Assembly: GCA_016110215.1 (NCBI GenBank)
Contig: JADWQD010000007.1
Location: 1,612,001-1,676,000, forward strand
Source: Capronia americana
Taxonomy: Eukaryota; Ascomycota; Eurotiomycetes; Chaetothyriales; Herpotrichiellaceae
Reading direction: 5' to 3'
DNA: 64,000 nt
Part shown: positions 10,220-21,768 of the stretch, piece by piece
Layout of the letters: each line of letters starts with the position of its first letter
Position numbering within the stretch: the first letter of the stretch is position 1
Position numbers and translations under genes: made by a program
The notes under the pieces: model-generated
The model's input: the letters and a program-made list of their open reading frames with translations, nothing else
Told to the model about the DNA's origin: nothing
Databases searched by the model: none

Positions 10220-11035
10220 CTATTGATGAGACGGATAATCCAAAGCAAAGTTCCATCCTGCAACTGAGGCGTTACCAATCACATAAGCTCCTGTATCAAC
10301 TGACTGGCGAGGATCAATCAAGGGGCGGGGAGGTGGCGATACATCCCGCGGTCTGAGCATTGATATGCCACTGCCACCAAGACGGCGCTGTAGGCAGAGT
10401 TGTGCCTGCCCGCTCCTGTGGAATGAATATGTACCGCGTCCACCCCCGGGTGAGCGAAACTCTTGTCCTCGTTCACGTTCTATCGTGTCGAAATCGTTCA
10501 TTGTGGAGGGCTCTTCCAAGCCCTGGCATTTCGCAATCGCCTTTGCCATCGAATAGCGCACAAATTGCACATTAGTGTCAATGTCTTCGGACTCCATTGG
10601 AGCAGAGAACCCCGTGCAAAGTGATGTTGAGAAAGGTAAGGCCAGCTCTTCACAGCCAATTGAAGTGAGAGTGTAAAAACTTACGTTGTCCACAGGCGGA
10701 AATGCACAGCGATCAATCCCAATGAGAATACATGCGGTGTTGCCGACAAGGGAAGACCCTTGGACAGTGTGGAACAGTCGGTCTGCAGACGGCAGCATCT
10801 CGCGCCAAGTCCTGGATTGCTTGGAGCGACTCAAGGATCCCAACATTGCCCTAGCAAGAAGCGAGCCGAAAGCCTTGCTATGAGCAAGAGGAAACAGCTT
10901 GCATCACTTTCAGATCTCAAGGTGTTTATTCCGTACTATTCCTTGCTCTTCAACCCCGCGCTGACTACCTTGGCTCGAGAGCAAGCCAAAAGGCCCGGTA
11001 GCCCCGTCAGGCATCAGCGCGCCAGTGGCAAACAT
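10220..11035 (-). CDS. Candidate hypothetical protein, structure uncertain
   Basis: I do not recognise the family. On the minus strand an open frame runs from 10877 to 10220. It contains a good donor (GTAAGT at 10684-10679) and a possible acceptor before 10591; the 93-nt intron between them is in frame and stop-free, so retention cannot be excluded. Spliced, it reads ...CAFPPVDN/SEDIDTNVQF... A further upstream exon is suggested by an ATG at 11035 followed by a protein-like segment (MFATGALMPDGATGPFGLL), with an intron between about 10950 and 10877 whose exact ends I could not fix. The C-terminal part includes an RSPGGGRGTYSFHRSG stretch and a Pro-rich segment. No signal peptide or membrane segment is clear. 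It may be a real gene or a decaying one. It lies downstream of the MFS gene on the same strand. Confidence 0.4.
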
Positions 11036-11889
11036 CTTCAGGCTGGCGGCAACGTGAGCGCCCGCTGAAAGGGAGGTCTCAGCATGTGGGTTCAGAGAGG
11101 AGTGTCTTTGTGCGGGCTATTGTTTAATGGTGACAGCGTAGCCAGGCAAAGGAGTGACCCGCTCATTGTGCAAGGCAAGAGTAGAGAAAGGGACATCTTT
11201 CTTGCACGTCAGGCTATACAGAAGGTAATGGCTGGCTGAACGGTCGAGGGAACGAGCTTCGAGTTAGTTGACGTGAAGGTCGAGGTCAGCGCCTAGGCGT
11301 TGAACATGATTGGCCTCCGGCTTCTCTCCGGTGCCTCCCCGCAATTCAAGCCCCAAGCTTGCTAGAACACAGCGAGACAGCTTGTGACTCGTATCTTTAT
11401 TTGTCCTGCGTGTTCGATCATCAAATACGTTCCTCAAGCCCTTACCAGCCGATTACGAGATGCGGTAGCCTTTGGACTATGTTGAGCTAGAGCCCATCAC
11501 CCAAGAGGCTTGATCGTTGTGCTGCAGCCCTGTCGGGCGAAGTCGGGCTGAGAGAAGAAATTAGGGAAACGTTTATTCTAACGGCGGTCCACGCTATGGT
11601 TGTCGACTGTGATGTGACGTGCGCAACGGAGAAGAAGCCGTCGGGTTGGAAGTGCGGTATCAGGTTAACCCACGAAAGCCGGGCTATCAAGACTTTGCTA
11701 TTCTCTGCACCATGGTTCGTATCCATCCAGTCTGAATCGAATGCAATCTGGCAGTTGAATCCGTCTCCTTCTGCTTGGTGTGGTGGCGTGTTGACCTTGC
11801 AGGACGGCTGTGTCATCATCCTGCACCGCTACTCTTTCCGCATGTCCTCACCTGCTAGGGGGCTAGTTCCCATCAACGCCGGTGTCTCG
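11036..11889. other. Intergenic region
   Basis: Between two minus-strand genes: the promoter side of the candidate gene and the 3' side of the MFS gene. Short frames seen here overlap the MFS 3' end or lack starts. Confidence 0.5.
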
Positions 11890-13548
11890 TTAGAGCATGT
11901 AGCGATAGTCGGGACTCATGTCGCCCATTTCGGTCTTCTCATAGTCTGTCAGTCCGACGTCATGGGATTTCTCTCGCTGTCGGTTCTGACTCAGGCAGGC
12001 GAAGAAGTAAATGATACTGCTTGCCGCGCTCAGACAGATGAACGACAGGCAGATACTGTAGCCCTTGTGGAAGTAGGTCTTCGCGTCGGCGGCTGCGAAA
12101 CTGTAGCTGGCAATGATGCCGCCAATGTTGCCAAACCCAATTTGCCACGCTGTGCCCACTGCTCGACGATGATGACCGCCAAGGTTCATAGAGAACCAAC
12201 AGACGATTACCGGCATGGCACTGTACGTGCCGGAGGTGATCATGAATAGCGCACCATACTGCACATGGGTGCTGTGATGCACGCACATGAGAATTGCGAA
12301 GCCCGCTATCGCAATGAAGATGTTGAGTATCACAAAGAAGAATCGGTGCCGGAAGCGATCCGATACTGCGGCAGTGAGCATGCTCCAGCCGAACGCGGCA
12401 GCCCAGGGGGGCACGGAATGTAGTTGAGTCTGGATAGGGCTGTAGCCGTAACTCTTGATGATGGTGGGCGCAAAATAGGCATAGCCGTAAGCTGGCCAAG
12501 GTCAGACTGGTGCTCAGAAGGAATGGGTCGTGACGCTTACCAGGTACGATCAGCCCAAAGTACATGAAACCTCCCACAATGATCTTATAGTCTTTGAAGC
12601 AGTTGACCACATCTGTGAAGGTGATGCGTCGCTCGAGAGCAGAGTTTCCCTGGTCGTCTCGAAGCCTGGCTTTGACGTACTCCCGCTCAGGCTCTGTCAT
12701 CCACTTGGCGTCCTCGGGGAAATCGGGGATGGCAAAGTACCAAAAGAACGAGACGAAGCAGGTCAGGCAGCCTTCCAGGATGAAGACCCATCTCCAACCG
12801 AGGTACCCTTCCATGCCGTTCATTTTGCCGATGGCAGACGCAAGGAGACCGCCGAAAGCCCCAGCCAACGTTGTGCTGGCAAAGAAGAAAGTGTACCGTT
12901 TCTGTGCCTCGTGTCGCTTGTACCACATGCCGATAAGATAGAAGGCGCCTGATCTGTGTCAGACCTGTCACTTGGCTACCCTTGAACGCACATACCTGGG
13001 AACATGCCAGTTTCGAACAGGCCGAGGAAGAATCTGGTAGCCAGGAATCCGCCATAGCCTTGAACAAGACCCTGGCAGATTGTGACCAAGCCGAATCCGA
13101 ACATGCAGATGGAGAGCCAGACGTGAGGCCTGAGCCTCTTGAGGATAATGTTGGAGGGAATTTCAAACACCACGTATGGGACGAAAAAGATCGTCAAACA
13201 TGTGCTATACTGAGTGCTGCTCAGGCCAAGATCCTTCTGCAGACCGAAGACGGCGGCATTGGCGACGTTGGTCCGATCAAGGAAGGCCAACAGATACATG
13301 ATTGACAGAACAGGAATGATTCTTAGGTCAATCCTGGTGAGCAGCCCCCGTTCAGTGACGCCCGGGGGTAGCACTGCTGTCTCGCCATTTCTGTAGCCGG
13401 CAGCAGGATGCGCTAGGTCCGGGTCATACTCCAACTGGCCCTCGCCGATGCCATTAGAGTCGTTGTAGGCATGCTGGGCCTTCTCATCTAGCGATTGGTC
13501 AGCAGATTCAGATGGAGCAGGGCTGCTAGAGGTATTCACTGGACCCAT
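11890..13548 (-). CDS. MFS transporter, anion:cation symporter type (Tna1/Dal5-like)
   Basis: Three exons on the minus strand, 13548-12996, 12948-12541 and 12491-11890, encode 520 residues. Introns of 47 and 49 nt have GTATGT/CAG and GTAAGC/CAG ends and preserve the frame. I chose the ATG at 13548; a longer frame upstream has no ATG. A 75-residue hydrophilic N-terminus is followed by about 12 membrane segments. Typical family motifs are LAFLDRTNVANAAVFG in TM1, FEIPSNIILKRL, GLFETGMFPG, and GWRWVFILEG before TM6. This subfamily imports small carboxylates, vitamins (nicotinate, pantothenate, biotin) or allantoate at the plasma membrane. The exact substrate cannot be read from sequence. No neighbouring pathway gene gives a clue. 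Confidence 0.9.
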
Positions 13549-15295
13549 CGATATTGAAACGCATTGTGGAGCCTTCGACCTCACGCGGAGCTCAACTGAG
13601 GCTGATCTGAGCAGAGTCGCAAAAGGACAGAGACAGTCGCGAGAAGATCAAGATTTGGTCACGGAGTGGGCAGCGGGGCCTCTTTGTAGCTTCAGAAGCG
13701 ACAGTGCGCCAAGGGGAGTGGGTGAGAGGTCAGAGGTTGTGCGGTGCCAGGGCCACAGCGGACCTTGAAGCCGGGTTGCAACCCGCACGGCCTGCAACAG
13801 GAGCTTTGTCCGAAGCGAGTGGCGACATGGTGTTAGCAAAACTTGAACCACATACCGCTTTGGCTAATTCAGTGGGGATCAGCGGGGTGTATGATTATGG
13901 GTTCCCCAGATGGAGTTTGCTGGCAGATCTCTCGATGTGACAAGCCTGGTGAGCGTGTAATCAAAAGTCCATCGATGCGACGTCAACCTCGTGTTCGAAA
14001 GCCTTTAACTGGCCCAGCCCGCACTCGGCGCAAAAATAAGAGGCGATGGCTGAAGAGAAAGAGCCTGATAGGCGTGGAGGGAACAGGTTGTTAAGCTTAT
14101 TGGAGCTTAGTTTGCGCTGGGAGGCGGCTGCCCCGCCTTCTAAAGCAGGCTGGGCGGAATTGAAGGACGGCGATACTCTGCTGTGTACGGAGCAACGGAC
14201 GGGACGTGTTGAAGCATCCAGCGTTCGATGGACCGCAAGTCAAATATAAGGAGGTCTCTACGCCGCGACTAGGGGACGATGTTGTGTCGCAGGACCGCCA
14301 ACAAACAGTACGAGCACACAGTAGGCGCAAAGCATCTGTGCTCAGTGGAGGTGGCAGTCGACCGTGGCAAAGCATCAGCAGCAGAATTTTCCGCTCCAAA
14401 GTTTGGCCGAAAGCGGCAGAGTTCTGGAACGACGTTTTGATCAAGTGCTTCGGACGCAAAAGGAAGCAGATATTGGGGCCCAAGAATCAGGCACATGCGC
14501 ATGTCAAGCAAGAGTCTGGCAAAATGCTGGTGTTTACTGTGTACCTCAACTCAGCTTGTCAAATCAATACCTGGTCCTCTGCCAACGTCTCTGACATGCT
14601 TCGCGTCTACAGTATGTACCGTTGGCTTCGCACGGTTCAGTGCTGGCACGCACGCGTTTGGTGCCAGCAAAAAGACCCGGGGACGCCCGGAAGTCGGGGG
14701 GCTTTGCATTTACTATGCTGGGTGTGTAGGGCGGCTCTCGATTCCGCGACGGCGCCCGTAGCCGGAGGGGACCTGACCTTCACCCAAGACCATTGGCTTA
14801 AAAACAGCAAGGGCAAGCACCCCTTCAGGTATAGTATCGGCTAGGCGACTATGCCCACTTCGGCCGTCCAGCGGAGCAAGGTGATCTGGCAGCTGGCCGA
14901 CGCATAATTTCACGCAGCCAGAGAAATGGTACTCCATGGCAGTCTTCATGACTCTATGTGAGATAATCATGCCCGGCTGGGATCCGTGAAGAAAACCATA
15001 TCGCTTCGTCATGCATCGGAAAGCGCGCCCCACAACGCTTCTGCATGGCTGATGACCATTTTACGCCCGGTTGCCACCGTTATTTCTTCAGCTGACACGG
15101 ATTTCATCCATTTATTTCGACGCCGTTGTCGCCCAACACGAACATTCAGACCACCGACGCGATTGCTTCAGGCTAAGGCATCGTGCCAGTGACCCTCACT
15201 ACTTTCAGCCCTAGGTACAACCACGGCTCGCCCGCTTGGGAAATCCCTTCATCTCGCCCGACTCAAGCTTTGATCATCCTCGGAACCAACGCATT
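13549..15295. other. Intergenic region between divergent genes
   Basis: A 1.75-kb bidirectional promoter region between the MFS gene (minus) and the F-box gene (plus). Several open frames of 80-210 codons cross it, but they start on non-ATG codons and overlap each other on both strands. No RNA gene seen. Confidence 0.55.
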
Positions 15296-18032
15296 ATGGA
15301 TCCTACTCAGTCCCCAAGCCGTAGCGGGCAGGTCTTGGGAAAACGCAAACATGCGGGGCAAGTGGTGATGAGAGTGCAAAGCGAGTTTCGAAATAGTGCC
15401 TCATCTTCACAGATTGTCAATCCAAGGCCTTCATCTGCCCCTGCCACTGCCCGGATTTCCTTCGAAACCTCAACGTTCAGGTTCCAACTGCCGTTCTCTG
15501 CGCCGGAAGCAGAGGCCCCTCGGCCGACCAAAACAGATCCCGTTGCTCGTAGCACGTTCCTAACCGCCACGGTCGATTGCACGAAGAAAGGTCCACGCAT
15601 CACGTTCGAAAGTGACACTACCAAGGCCACCTCCGCTGAAATCTCATCAAGAAACTCAAAACAGCCAGCAAAGCCTGTAGAAAAGGGAAACCAACATCGT
15701 CTTAAACCAAGTCACCCTGTGCAGACCTCCGGCAGACTCTATGGTGACGTATGGATCCGTATTCTTAGCTTTTGCGAGCCTAGATTTTTATTGGAAGCCA
15801 AAACTATCGACAAGTACCGCTATCATCTGCTGTCAGAACATTCTCCGATTTGGAAAGAGAGTAGGTTGAACTACTACGGCTCGGATATGCCAGAATGCCC
15901 TAAAGACCTGACGGAACAACAATATGTTGAGCTCTTGGCTGGTCGTGGATGCCAAAACAGCAGGTGTTCCAGGGGAGACACACACAAAGTGCATTGGATC
16001 TTTCGGGTTCGTTTATGTAGCGAATGCACGGCCCAGAAAACAATGCGCGTGCGTTGCCCGTTCACACCAGCACAGAATCATCCGGTACTGACGGCAATGT
16101 GCTACAGGTTGAGGAGCTCTCTTCGCGAAGACAGTACTTGCTTCCTAACACCGGCTACGAACTGAACCGCGGAGACGGACTCGCGCTATGGGAACTGTTG
16201 CCGCTTGCACGAGTTGACGGGTAAGAAGCTTTGCATGGTTGTCGCTCACTCCTTGATACTGATGGTCTTCACGGAACAGAAGAGACTTACAACCTCTCAA
16301 GATCGACAAAGCTTTGAATAACTGGGTACTCGGCCAACGCAATCCACATCGATTTCGTTTTCTAACCTCCTCCTATGCCAAACTTGAATCTGAGTACCAG
16401 CAGCTCGTGAAATCTGATGCAGGAGATGAGGCCATCAGGGCATGGGCAGACAGGAAACATGAGCAAACTATGCAATTGATGACCAGTACCACCAAGCTTG
16501 AGTCGTGGTGCAAGCAGCACATACTTCACAAGCACAGCACGGAGGCTCATGACTTACGACAGATCAGAACCAATTACTTTGAAGCCCATGCTCTTGAACT
16601 GTCGCCCCCGATGGAGAAAACAGTCCTGCACAAAATGGCGGATTTCCACAAAGCCCTCAAGATTCGTGCCCAACCAACAGAGCGATCCTGGCTGGCGCTC
16701 AGAGGGAAGATAGCGATGTATCGATCGCATGCGGAGCAAGTACTGCAGTTCGAACAAGTAATGGAATCCTTCCCTGACCGTCTGCCACAAGTCAAGTTGT
16801 TCAAGCAGCTGCACGAACGTCGGTATAGGAGGGGGGACCCACAGCGCACTTATCAACCCGAGCAGGAATACGTCCTACGACTTGGCCAAGCCGAATTTGA
16901 TCGATGTATTAAGAACAATGTCGCCGATGAAGATCTTCTTCTGTTGTGCCTCAAGAATGTCTTCGACACATACAGCACCGTGATGGATCGTCCTTCTGGT
17001 TTCAATTTCGATGGCACGCTTGGTACATATCGTCTAAGCCTTGACGACGCCAGGATGATCGTGGAAGATATCATCGAAAAGCAAATCCCGCGCACCTCTC
17101 CTCGAGGACGGGTCGTGTTTCCCACTCTGAGATGCAGGGGTTGTCGCCGGGCCGACTTTGCTCGATCCTTCTCTTTTGTTCAGGCCTTCGAGCACATGCT
17201 CGAGAAGCATGCCAGGCAGGTGGGCGAGGGTCTTGAATTCTACCAGTTCGCCCGACCGTACCCTAAGTCATGCAAATCGTGGGCTTCAGCAGAGGGAGAT
17301 CCTGTCGATTTCAAGTTTCCCTGGTACACGACTTCCTGGCCGCGGAGCCTGCCTCTTGTGCCTCGTCATCGCGACCCATCAAAGATGGAGCCTTGGCATC
17401 CAGATGTCCCTGATGAGTTTATACAGATAAAGAAGCCTCCAATTACGTCGCCCTTTGGAGGTCGACGTCCCTGCGACACAGGCAACCCAGACGACGCGTT
17501 TGCTTTGAACTTGATGTACGCAACCCAAAGGCTGTATGGGCTTGCACTCGATGGGCCTTGCCAGCTGAAAATCGCTCTGAAGTTCGCACTGGACCTCTAT
17601 GGAAAGGAACATACGAGCGAGCCACCTGTGTCAAATCTCATAGCATGTGTAGACATGCTACGAACTGTAAATCCTACGATTGATCTCAGATTCCACTGTG
17701 GAATCTGCTGGGCGGAAGACAAGGCACGAGGCATCCGGCAAGCAAAACACCGAAAAGGCGTGGAGCAGCTGAACAGACACTGGACGAGAAAGCATCAGGG
17801 TGGATCGATCAGCTGGTCCAAAGGAATGATGCAACTTCCTACGGAAAGCGAAGTGTGGCGGCAGATCGTGTGCTCGGACAAGAGGCTTCGCACCGAACAA
17901 GAGGCGCTGACGCAGCGAGAAAAGACGCGACACAAGGACATCAGGAAGCGAGCGCATGCAAAGGCCAATGCCATCTTGCAGCAACGGACGGCGGAAGAAG
18001 TCCTCGATGAACTATTCCCACGACTGCACTAA
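15296..18032 (+). CDS. F-box-like protein with a Cys-rich segment
   Basis: Three exons, 15296-16048, 16108-16220 and 16280-18032, encode 872 residues. Introns are 59 nt each (GTGCGT/CAG; GTAAGA/CAG) and the frame is restored exactly. The ATG at 15296 is the first in frame. Residues 1-145 are disordered. Residues 148-195 (LYGDVWIRILSFCEPRFLL...) match a degenerate F-box. They are followed by a four-Cys segment, C219-x4-C224 and C241-x2-C244, around an aromatic W-I-F-R-V-R core, which may bind zinc. The long C-terminal part is charged and helical, with more Cys pairs (LRCRGCRRADF; FHCGICWAED). This architecture recurs in a large filamentous-fungal F-box family. F-box proteins act as SCF ubiquitin-ligase adaptors; the target is unknown. 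Confidence 0.78.
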
Positions 18033-19018
18033 ATGTATGAAGAGTGGCATGATAGGTATTACGGAGTACTTGGATGGTAATATAAGCGCACATAACCGGC
18101 GTCATATCCTGATCGATTCGTGAATGCTGGGCATTACTTATATATTTACTGGTATTGGCTGCTCACAGAAGTGCAAATCAGCACTCTCTGCACAGTAAGG
18201 TATTCTCGAGTGCGGTTGAGCTGTATCGTGCTCATCTCCGCTGCAGGTAGAAATCCACAGTACGAGCAGTACTTTTAGCTATCGTCGAAGCTATCAAGCA
18301 CTATCGAAGAACTCCACGGAAAAGAACGGCGGTAGGTAATGAATACCCGAAGGAGAAACTGAGGGCGAGATCCGAAGGCGGCTTTTCCCTATTCTGGCAT
18401 ATTTCAGCGAGCGTCGGCGAACCTGCCGACGGTCACAATCCGATGCAAAAGCATCGGGAAGCAGCCAACCAGTCGCAGTACGAGGCACGGACTAATCGGG
18501 ATTTAAATTCCCCTGCCAAGGATGACATTCCAGCGTATCAAGTGCGATCATTTTCAAAGCCAACATGATTGGCCAAGGATATCTTTTGACTGAAGCTAAA
18601 CGGCGATTAGGAGCACCAAAGTGTCGCTAGAAAGCCACTAGTAGCACGTGCCAGCTCGTCACGTCACTCTCGTAAGGCGCGTTTTTTGATAAAGAAAATT
18701 TCATGTTTGTATCGCTTCCGCGAGTTGCCTTCGATATCTCACCACCGAAAATTACATCGTTGTCAGGTCCGCCTCGGGGGGAAACGGCAGCCACTCATTT
18801 CGCGTGTTTCTTCGGTCTTCACCCAGCCTCGCCGTCTCCACTGTTACTGTAGCTATCATCGGCCTCAGTAGCCCGATCGGGAAGATTCGATTCCATCCCC
18901 TTTTAGTTTCTTATATCGTGCGTCTACCACTTCTCTCCTTGATCTCACTCTTTCTTCAGCTTTGCCTCAGACTTGCACACGCCCATTTTCGTGATAAACC
19001 AGAAGAACAATAAACACA
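18033..19018. other. Intergenic region, promoter of cytochrome c peroxidase
   Basis: About 1 kb. It holds TACGGAGTA (18060-18068), a CACGTG palindrome and a CRE-like TCACGTCA (listed separately), and a C/T-rich leader in the last 150 bases before 19019. No gene seen. Confidence 0.6.
18645..18666. promoter_or_regulatory. Possible bHLH (CACGTG) and CRE-like (TCACGTCA) sites upstream of CCP
   Basis: CACGTG at 18645-18650 and TCACGTCA at 18659-18666 lie about 360 bases upstream of the CCP start codon. Such sites bind bHLH and bZIP (ATF/CREB) factors in fungi. The match is by sequence only. Confidence 0.35.
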
Positions 19019-20200
19019 ATGGCTACTGCGACAGCTGTCCGCACTTTCTCCAAGTCGTTCCCTCGAAGCACAGCTTCAGCGACATCCTCCCTCCGCCTGG
19101 CAGCGCGCCCTTCACGGGCCAACGCAGCGAAACAATTTTTCCAAAATTCCTCGCGCCGTCACTACTCGTCGAGCCACGAAGCACCTAAATCATCAAATTC
19201 AGCCGCAATCTACGGTAGCGTCGCAGCCGCTGCTGCCCTCGCTGGAGGTTACTTTTACCTTAGCACCACTGGCCAGGAGAGGAAGAAGGCAGGCATCCCC
19301 GAGGGCGTCCCGGAGGTGCACCTCAAGAAAGGCTCCGCAGATCAGTCCGCTGGCCTCTTCACGCCCACGGCTGAAGATTATCAGAAAGTCTACAATGCAG
19401 TTGCAAAGGCACTGTGGGAGAAAGATGATTACGATGACGGAAGCTATGGTCCCGTTCTGCTTCGGCTAGCGTGGCACGCGTCTGGAACATACGATGCAGC
19501 TACGGGGACCGGTGGCAGCAACGGCGCGACAATGCGATTCGCACCCGAGGGCGAACACGGTGCGAACGCTGGCCTCAAGAGCGCCCGCGACTTCCTCGAA
19601 CCCATCAAGCAGCAATTTCCCTGGATCAGCTACTCCGATCTGTGGACCCTAGCAGGTGTCTGCGCGGTGCAAGAGATGCAGGGACCTACCATCCCCTGGC
19701 GACCAGGCCGACAAGATAAAGATGTCTCATTCTGCACTCCAGATGGCCGATTGCCAGATGCGAGCAAGGACCAAAATCATATCCGCGCCATCTTTGGGCG
19801 CATGGGATTCAACGATCAAGAGATGGTTGCTCTCTCTGGCGCCCACGCATTGGGACGGTGCCATGCCGACCGCTCAGGTTACGACGGCCCTTGGACCTTT
19901 TCACCCACCGTCTTGACCAACGATTACTTCCGTCTGCTCATGGAAGAGAAGTGGGGTTGGAAATCATGGAAAGGGCCGAAGCAGTATGAGGATGCTACGA
20001 CTAAGAGCCTGATGATGCTGCCTACGGATATTGCCCTGATCAAGGATCCCGTGTTCAAGGGCTGGGTGGAGAAATACGCCAAGGACAACGATCTCTTCTT
20101 CAAAGACTTCGCCAGCGTGGTGGCCAAGTTGTTCGAGTTGGGTGTGCCTTTCAAGGAGGGCACCAAGCCACTCACTTTCAAGTCGACAATTGAGGAGTAA
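19019..20200 (+). CDS. ccp1: Cytochrome c peroxidase, mitochondrial
   Basis: An intronless 393-residue class I haem peroxidase. It reduces hydrogen peroxide in the mitochondrial intermembrane space using ferrocytochrome c. Residues 1-50 are rich in Arg, Ser and Ala with almost no acidic residues (mitochondrial presequence). Residues 60-82 form a hydrophobic segment (IYGSVAAAAALAGGYFYL) matching the bipartite sorting signal of yeast Ccp1. Catalytic residues are present: distal Arg149, Trp152 and His153 in LLRLAWHASGTYD; proximal His276 in LSGAHALGRCH; Trp292 in GPWTFSP, equivalent to the yeast radical-site Trp191; and Asp337, which hydrogen-bonds the proximal His. Length is as expected. The ATG at 19019 follows CAATAAACACA, a good fungal start context. 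Function is firm. Confidence 0.96.
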   Translation: MATATAVRTFSKSFPRSTASATSSLRLAARPSRANAAKQFFQNSSRRHYSSSHEAPKSSNSAAIYGSVAAAAALAGGYFYLSTTGQERKKAGIPEGVPEVHLKKGSADQSAGLFTPTAEDYQKVYNAVAKALWEKDDYDDGSYGPVLLRLAWHASGTYDAATGTGGSNGATMRFAPEGEHGANAGLKSARDFLEPIKQQFPWISYSDLWTLAGVCAVQEMQGPTIPWRPGRQDKDVSFCTPDGRLPDASKDQNHIRAIFGRMGFNDQEMVALSGAHALGRCHADRSGYDGPWTFSPTVLTNDYFRLLMEEKWGWKSWKGPKQYEDATTKSLMMLPTDIALIKDPVFKGWVEKYAKDNDLFFKDFASVVAKLFELGVPFKEGTKPLTFKSTIEE

Positions 20201-20666
20201 GGTCAGCGGGAGTCAGATTGTCCCATTGTCGATCGTGGCTGCGGCTCGATTTCACTTCTCGCCTTGTACATTCGTCGGGGATTTTTTTAACTGCATTTGC
20301 ATTTGGCGACGGCGGTATCTTGGACATTGTGTGGCATTATCGTCGGCTTTCGTGGGTCAGGAATGAAAGCAGGCGTCTAGATCATTAGATCATCTTGTGC
20401 ATTCTCGGCGATTCTACAACGAGCCAGTCGAGTTGGTCACGTCAGTCACGAAGTTAGATAGACATAGACATAGACGCAAGACATAGAGCAGCGTGAGCGG
20501 AATTCGATACCCATCTGCAGGTAGAGATCTAATATGTTGGTTGTTGCAAAGTTCGCTTCGTTTGAGGATCCAAAGTCTCCGCTAAGTTACATAGCTTGAG
20601 GACGCTCTGAAGACTTCATTCCTGTTTAGCATTCGGCACCAAGATCCTTATGTGCGTCGATCCGAC

Positions 20667-20726
20667 TGCCACTGCTACTGCCACTGCTATTGCCACTGCT
20701 ATTGCCATCGCCGTCGCCGTCGCCAT
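20667..20726. repeat. Hexanucleotide repeat, ten TGCCAC/TGCTAT/CGCCGT units
   Basis: Ten consecutive 6-base units, the first six alternating as a 12-mer (TGCCAC then TGCTAC or TGCTAT) and the last four shifting to CGCCGT/CGCCAT. It lies 150 bases downstream of the first Gag-like gene. Confidence 0.85.
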
Positions 20727-20740
20727 AATCTGAGTCTAAT

Positions 20741-20772
20741 TTCAGTTCCAGTTCCAGTTCCAGTTCCAGCTC
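20741..20772. repeat. TTCCAG hexanucleotide repeat
   Basis: About five near-perfect TTCCAG units immediately after the previous hexamer block. Confidence 0.85.
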
Positions 20773-20877
20773 TCGCAGCCCAAGTCACGCACGCACGCAC
20801 CCCTCACCTTCAAAGGTGTATCAATGTGATTGATTGATCGATTGACTCGATTTGATTTGATTGATTTGATCGATCAA

Positions 20878-21768
20878 TCACGCTCCAACTCCAACCCCCC
20901 TATCTCGCTGTTCCATCTCCTCCTCCCAAGCGAGAAAGTAATCGACCAGCTGCGTCAACCTCATGTCCGCCAGCATCTTGAGCGTCAGGTCGGCAATCAC
21001 GGGCGGGGCGTAGCGCGGCGTCAGACTCATCAGGATCTTGATCTTGCACTGCTCGTCCGTGTACGTGGCGCCGGCGGCCCATAGGGCGTCGCGCAGGACG
21101 TGCAGGCGGTGGAAGAAGTCGCGCATCGAGGCACAGTGCTGGAGGTTCAGGTCGTTCATGTTGCGGAAGGCGATTCCTATAGCTGTTTTTGGGGCGCGGG
21201 CGGGAGCTTCAGCGGGAGCTTGAGCTTGAGCTTGAGCGGTACCGGGACCGGGAGCGGCAGTGGGAGCGGCAGTCGGAGTGGGAGTGATGGCTGGAGCGTG
21301 AGTCGGAGTCGAAGTCGGAGTGATGGCTGGAGTAAATGTGGGTGTGGGTTCTTCTTGCTCGTCGTAAAGATCTCGTGCGGCGAGCCACAAGTCGTTCGGC
21401 AGGATCGTAGTTCGGCGTCCGCGTGATTGTGCGTGTCGCCAAACCGCGCTGCCGACCTTGGGTTGCATAGTCTCCATCATGAACGTCACGGCGTCGTTGA
21501 TCCTGCGTCGTTGGTCCTCCCATTCCCAGACGTCGGACTCGTAGCGGTGGTGCCAGTATGACGCCATGAATGCCGACTTTGCCTTTCCCATCTCGGCCTG
21601 GTAGTGAGCCGGGTCCGGGGCGTGCTTGAGCTGTTCTTCGCCTGTGAAGAGGTTCCAGAATCCTCGGTTCTCGGCGGCAATCTCGAACTCTTGAGCCCAC
21701 GTTTTGTAGTTGTGACGGCCAACGAGAGGGGTCATGGGGGTGCCAGCTGGCGTGGAGGGATCGGCCAT
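20878..21768 (-). CDS. Copia-type Gag-like protein (DUF4219/UBN2-like), stand-alone
   Basis: A single-exon 296-residue protein. I start at the ATG at 21768, giving MADPSTPAGTPM; the frame extends upstream without another ATG that looks better. Residues 12-30 have LVGRHNYKTWAQEF, the usual N-terminal motif of Ty1/copia Gag and its cellular relatives, followed by FWNLFTGEEQL. The C-terminal 110 residues (FRNMNDLNLQHCASMRDFF...) fit the second helical half of UBN2-type capsid domains. A 60-residue linker of Pro/Thr/Ala repeats, consistent with simple-repeat expansion in the DNA, separates the halves. There is no CCHC zinc knuckle, protease, integrase or reverse transcriptase, and no LTR that I can see. 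It shares the motif layout of the next gene. Domestication is plausible; it could also be a truncated element. Confidence 0.72.
   Translation of the reverse strand: MADPSTPAGTPMTPLVGRHNYKTWAQEFEIAAENRGFWNLFTGEEQLKHAPDPAHYQAEMGKAKSAFMASYWHHRYESDVWEWEDQRRRINDAVTFMMETMQPKVGSAVWRHAQSRGRRTTILPNDLWLAARDLYDEQEEPTPTFTPAITPTSTPTHAPAITPTPTAAPTAAPGPGTAQAQAQAPAEAPARAPKTAIGIAFRNMNDLNLQHCASMRDFFHRLHVLRDALWAAGATYTDEQCKIKILMSLTPRYAPPVIADLTLKMLADMRLTQLVDYFLAWEEEMEQRDRGVGVGA

Larger units (their letters stand above)
20201..20877. other. Intergenic region between convergent genes, repeat-rich
   Basis: Contains the 3' flank of CCP and, toward the Gag-like gene, three blocks of simple sequence: hexamers at 20667-20726 and 20741-20772, and a GATT/TTGA-rich tract from about 20824. 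Confidence 0.65.

Noticed and set aside
14206..14844. 212-codon plus-strand frame between the MFS and F-box genes
   Set aside because: It begins at GTG, has no family features and overlaps equally long frames on the other strand.
18880..18900. tRNA B-box-like GATTCGATTCC
   Set aside because: No A box or cloverleaf could be drawn around it; it lies in the CCP leader.
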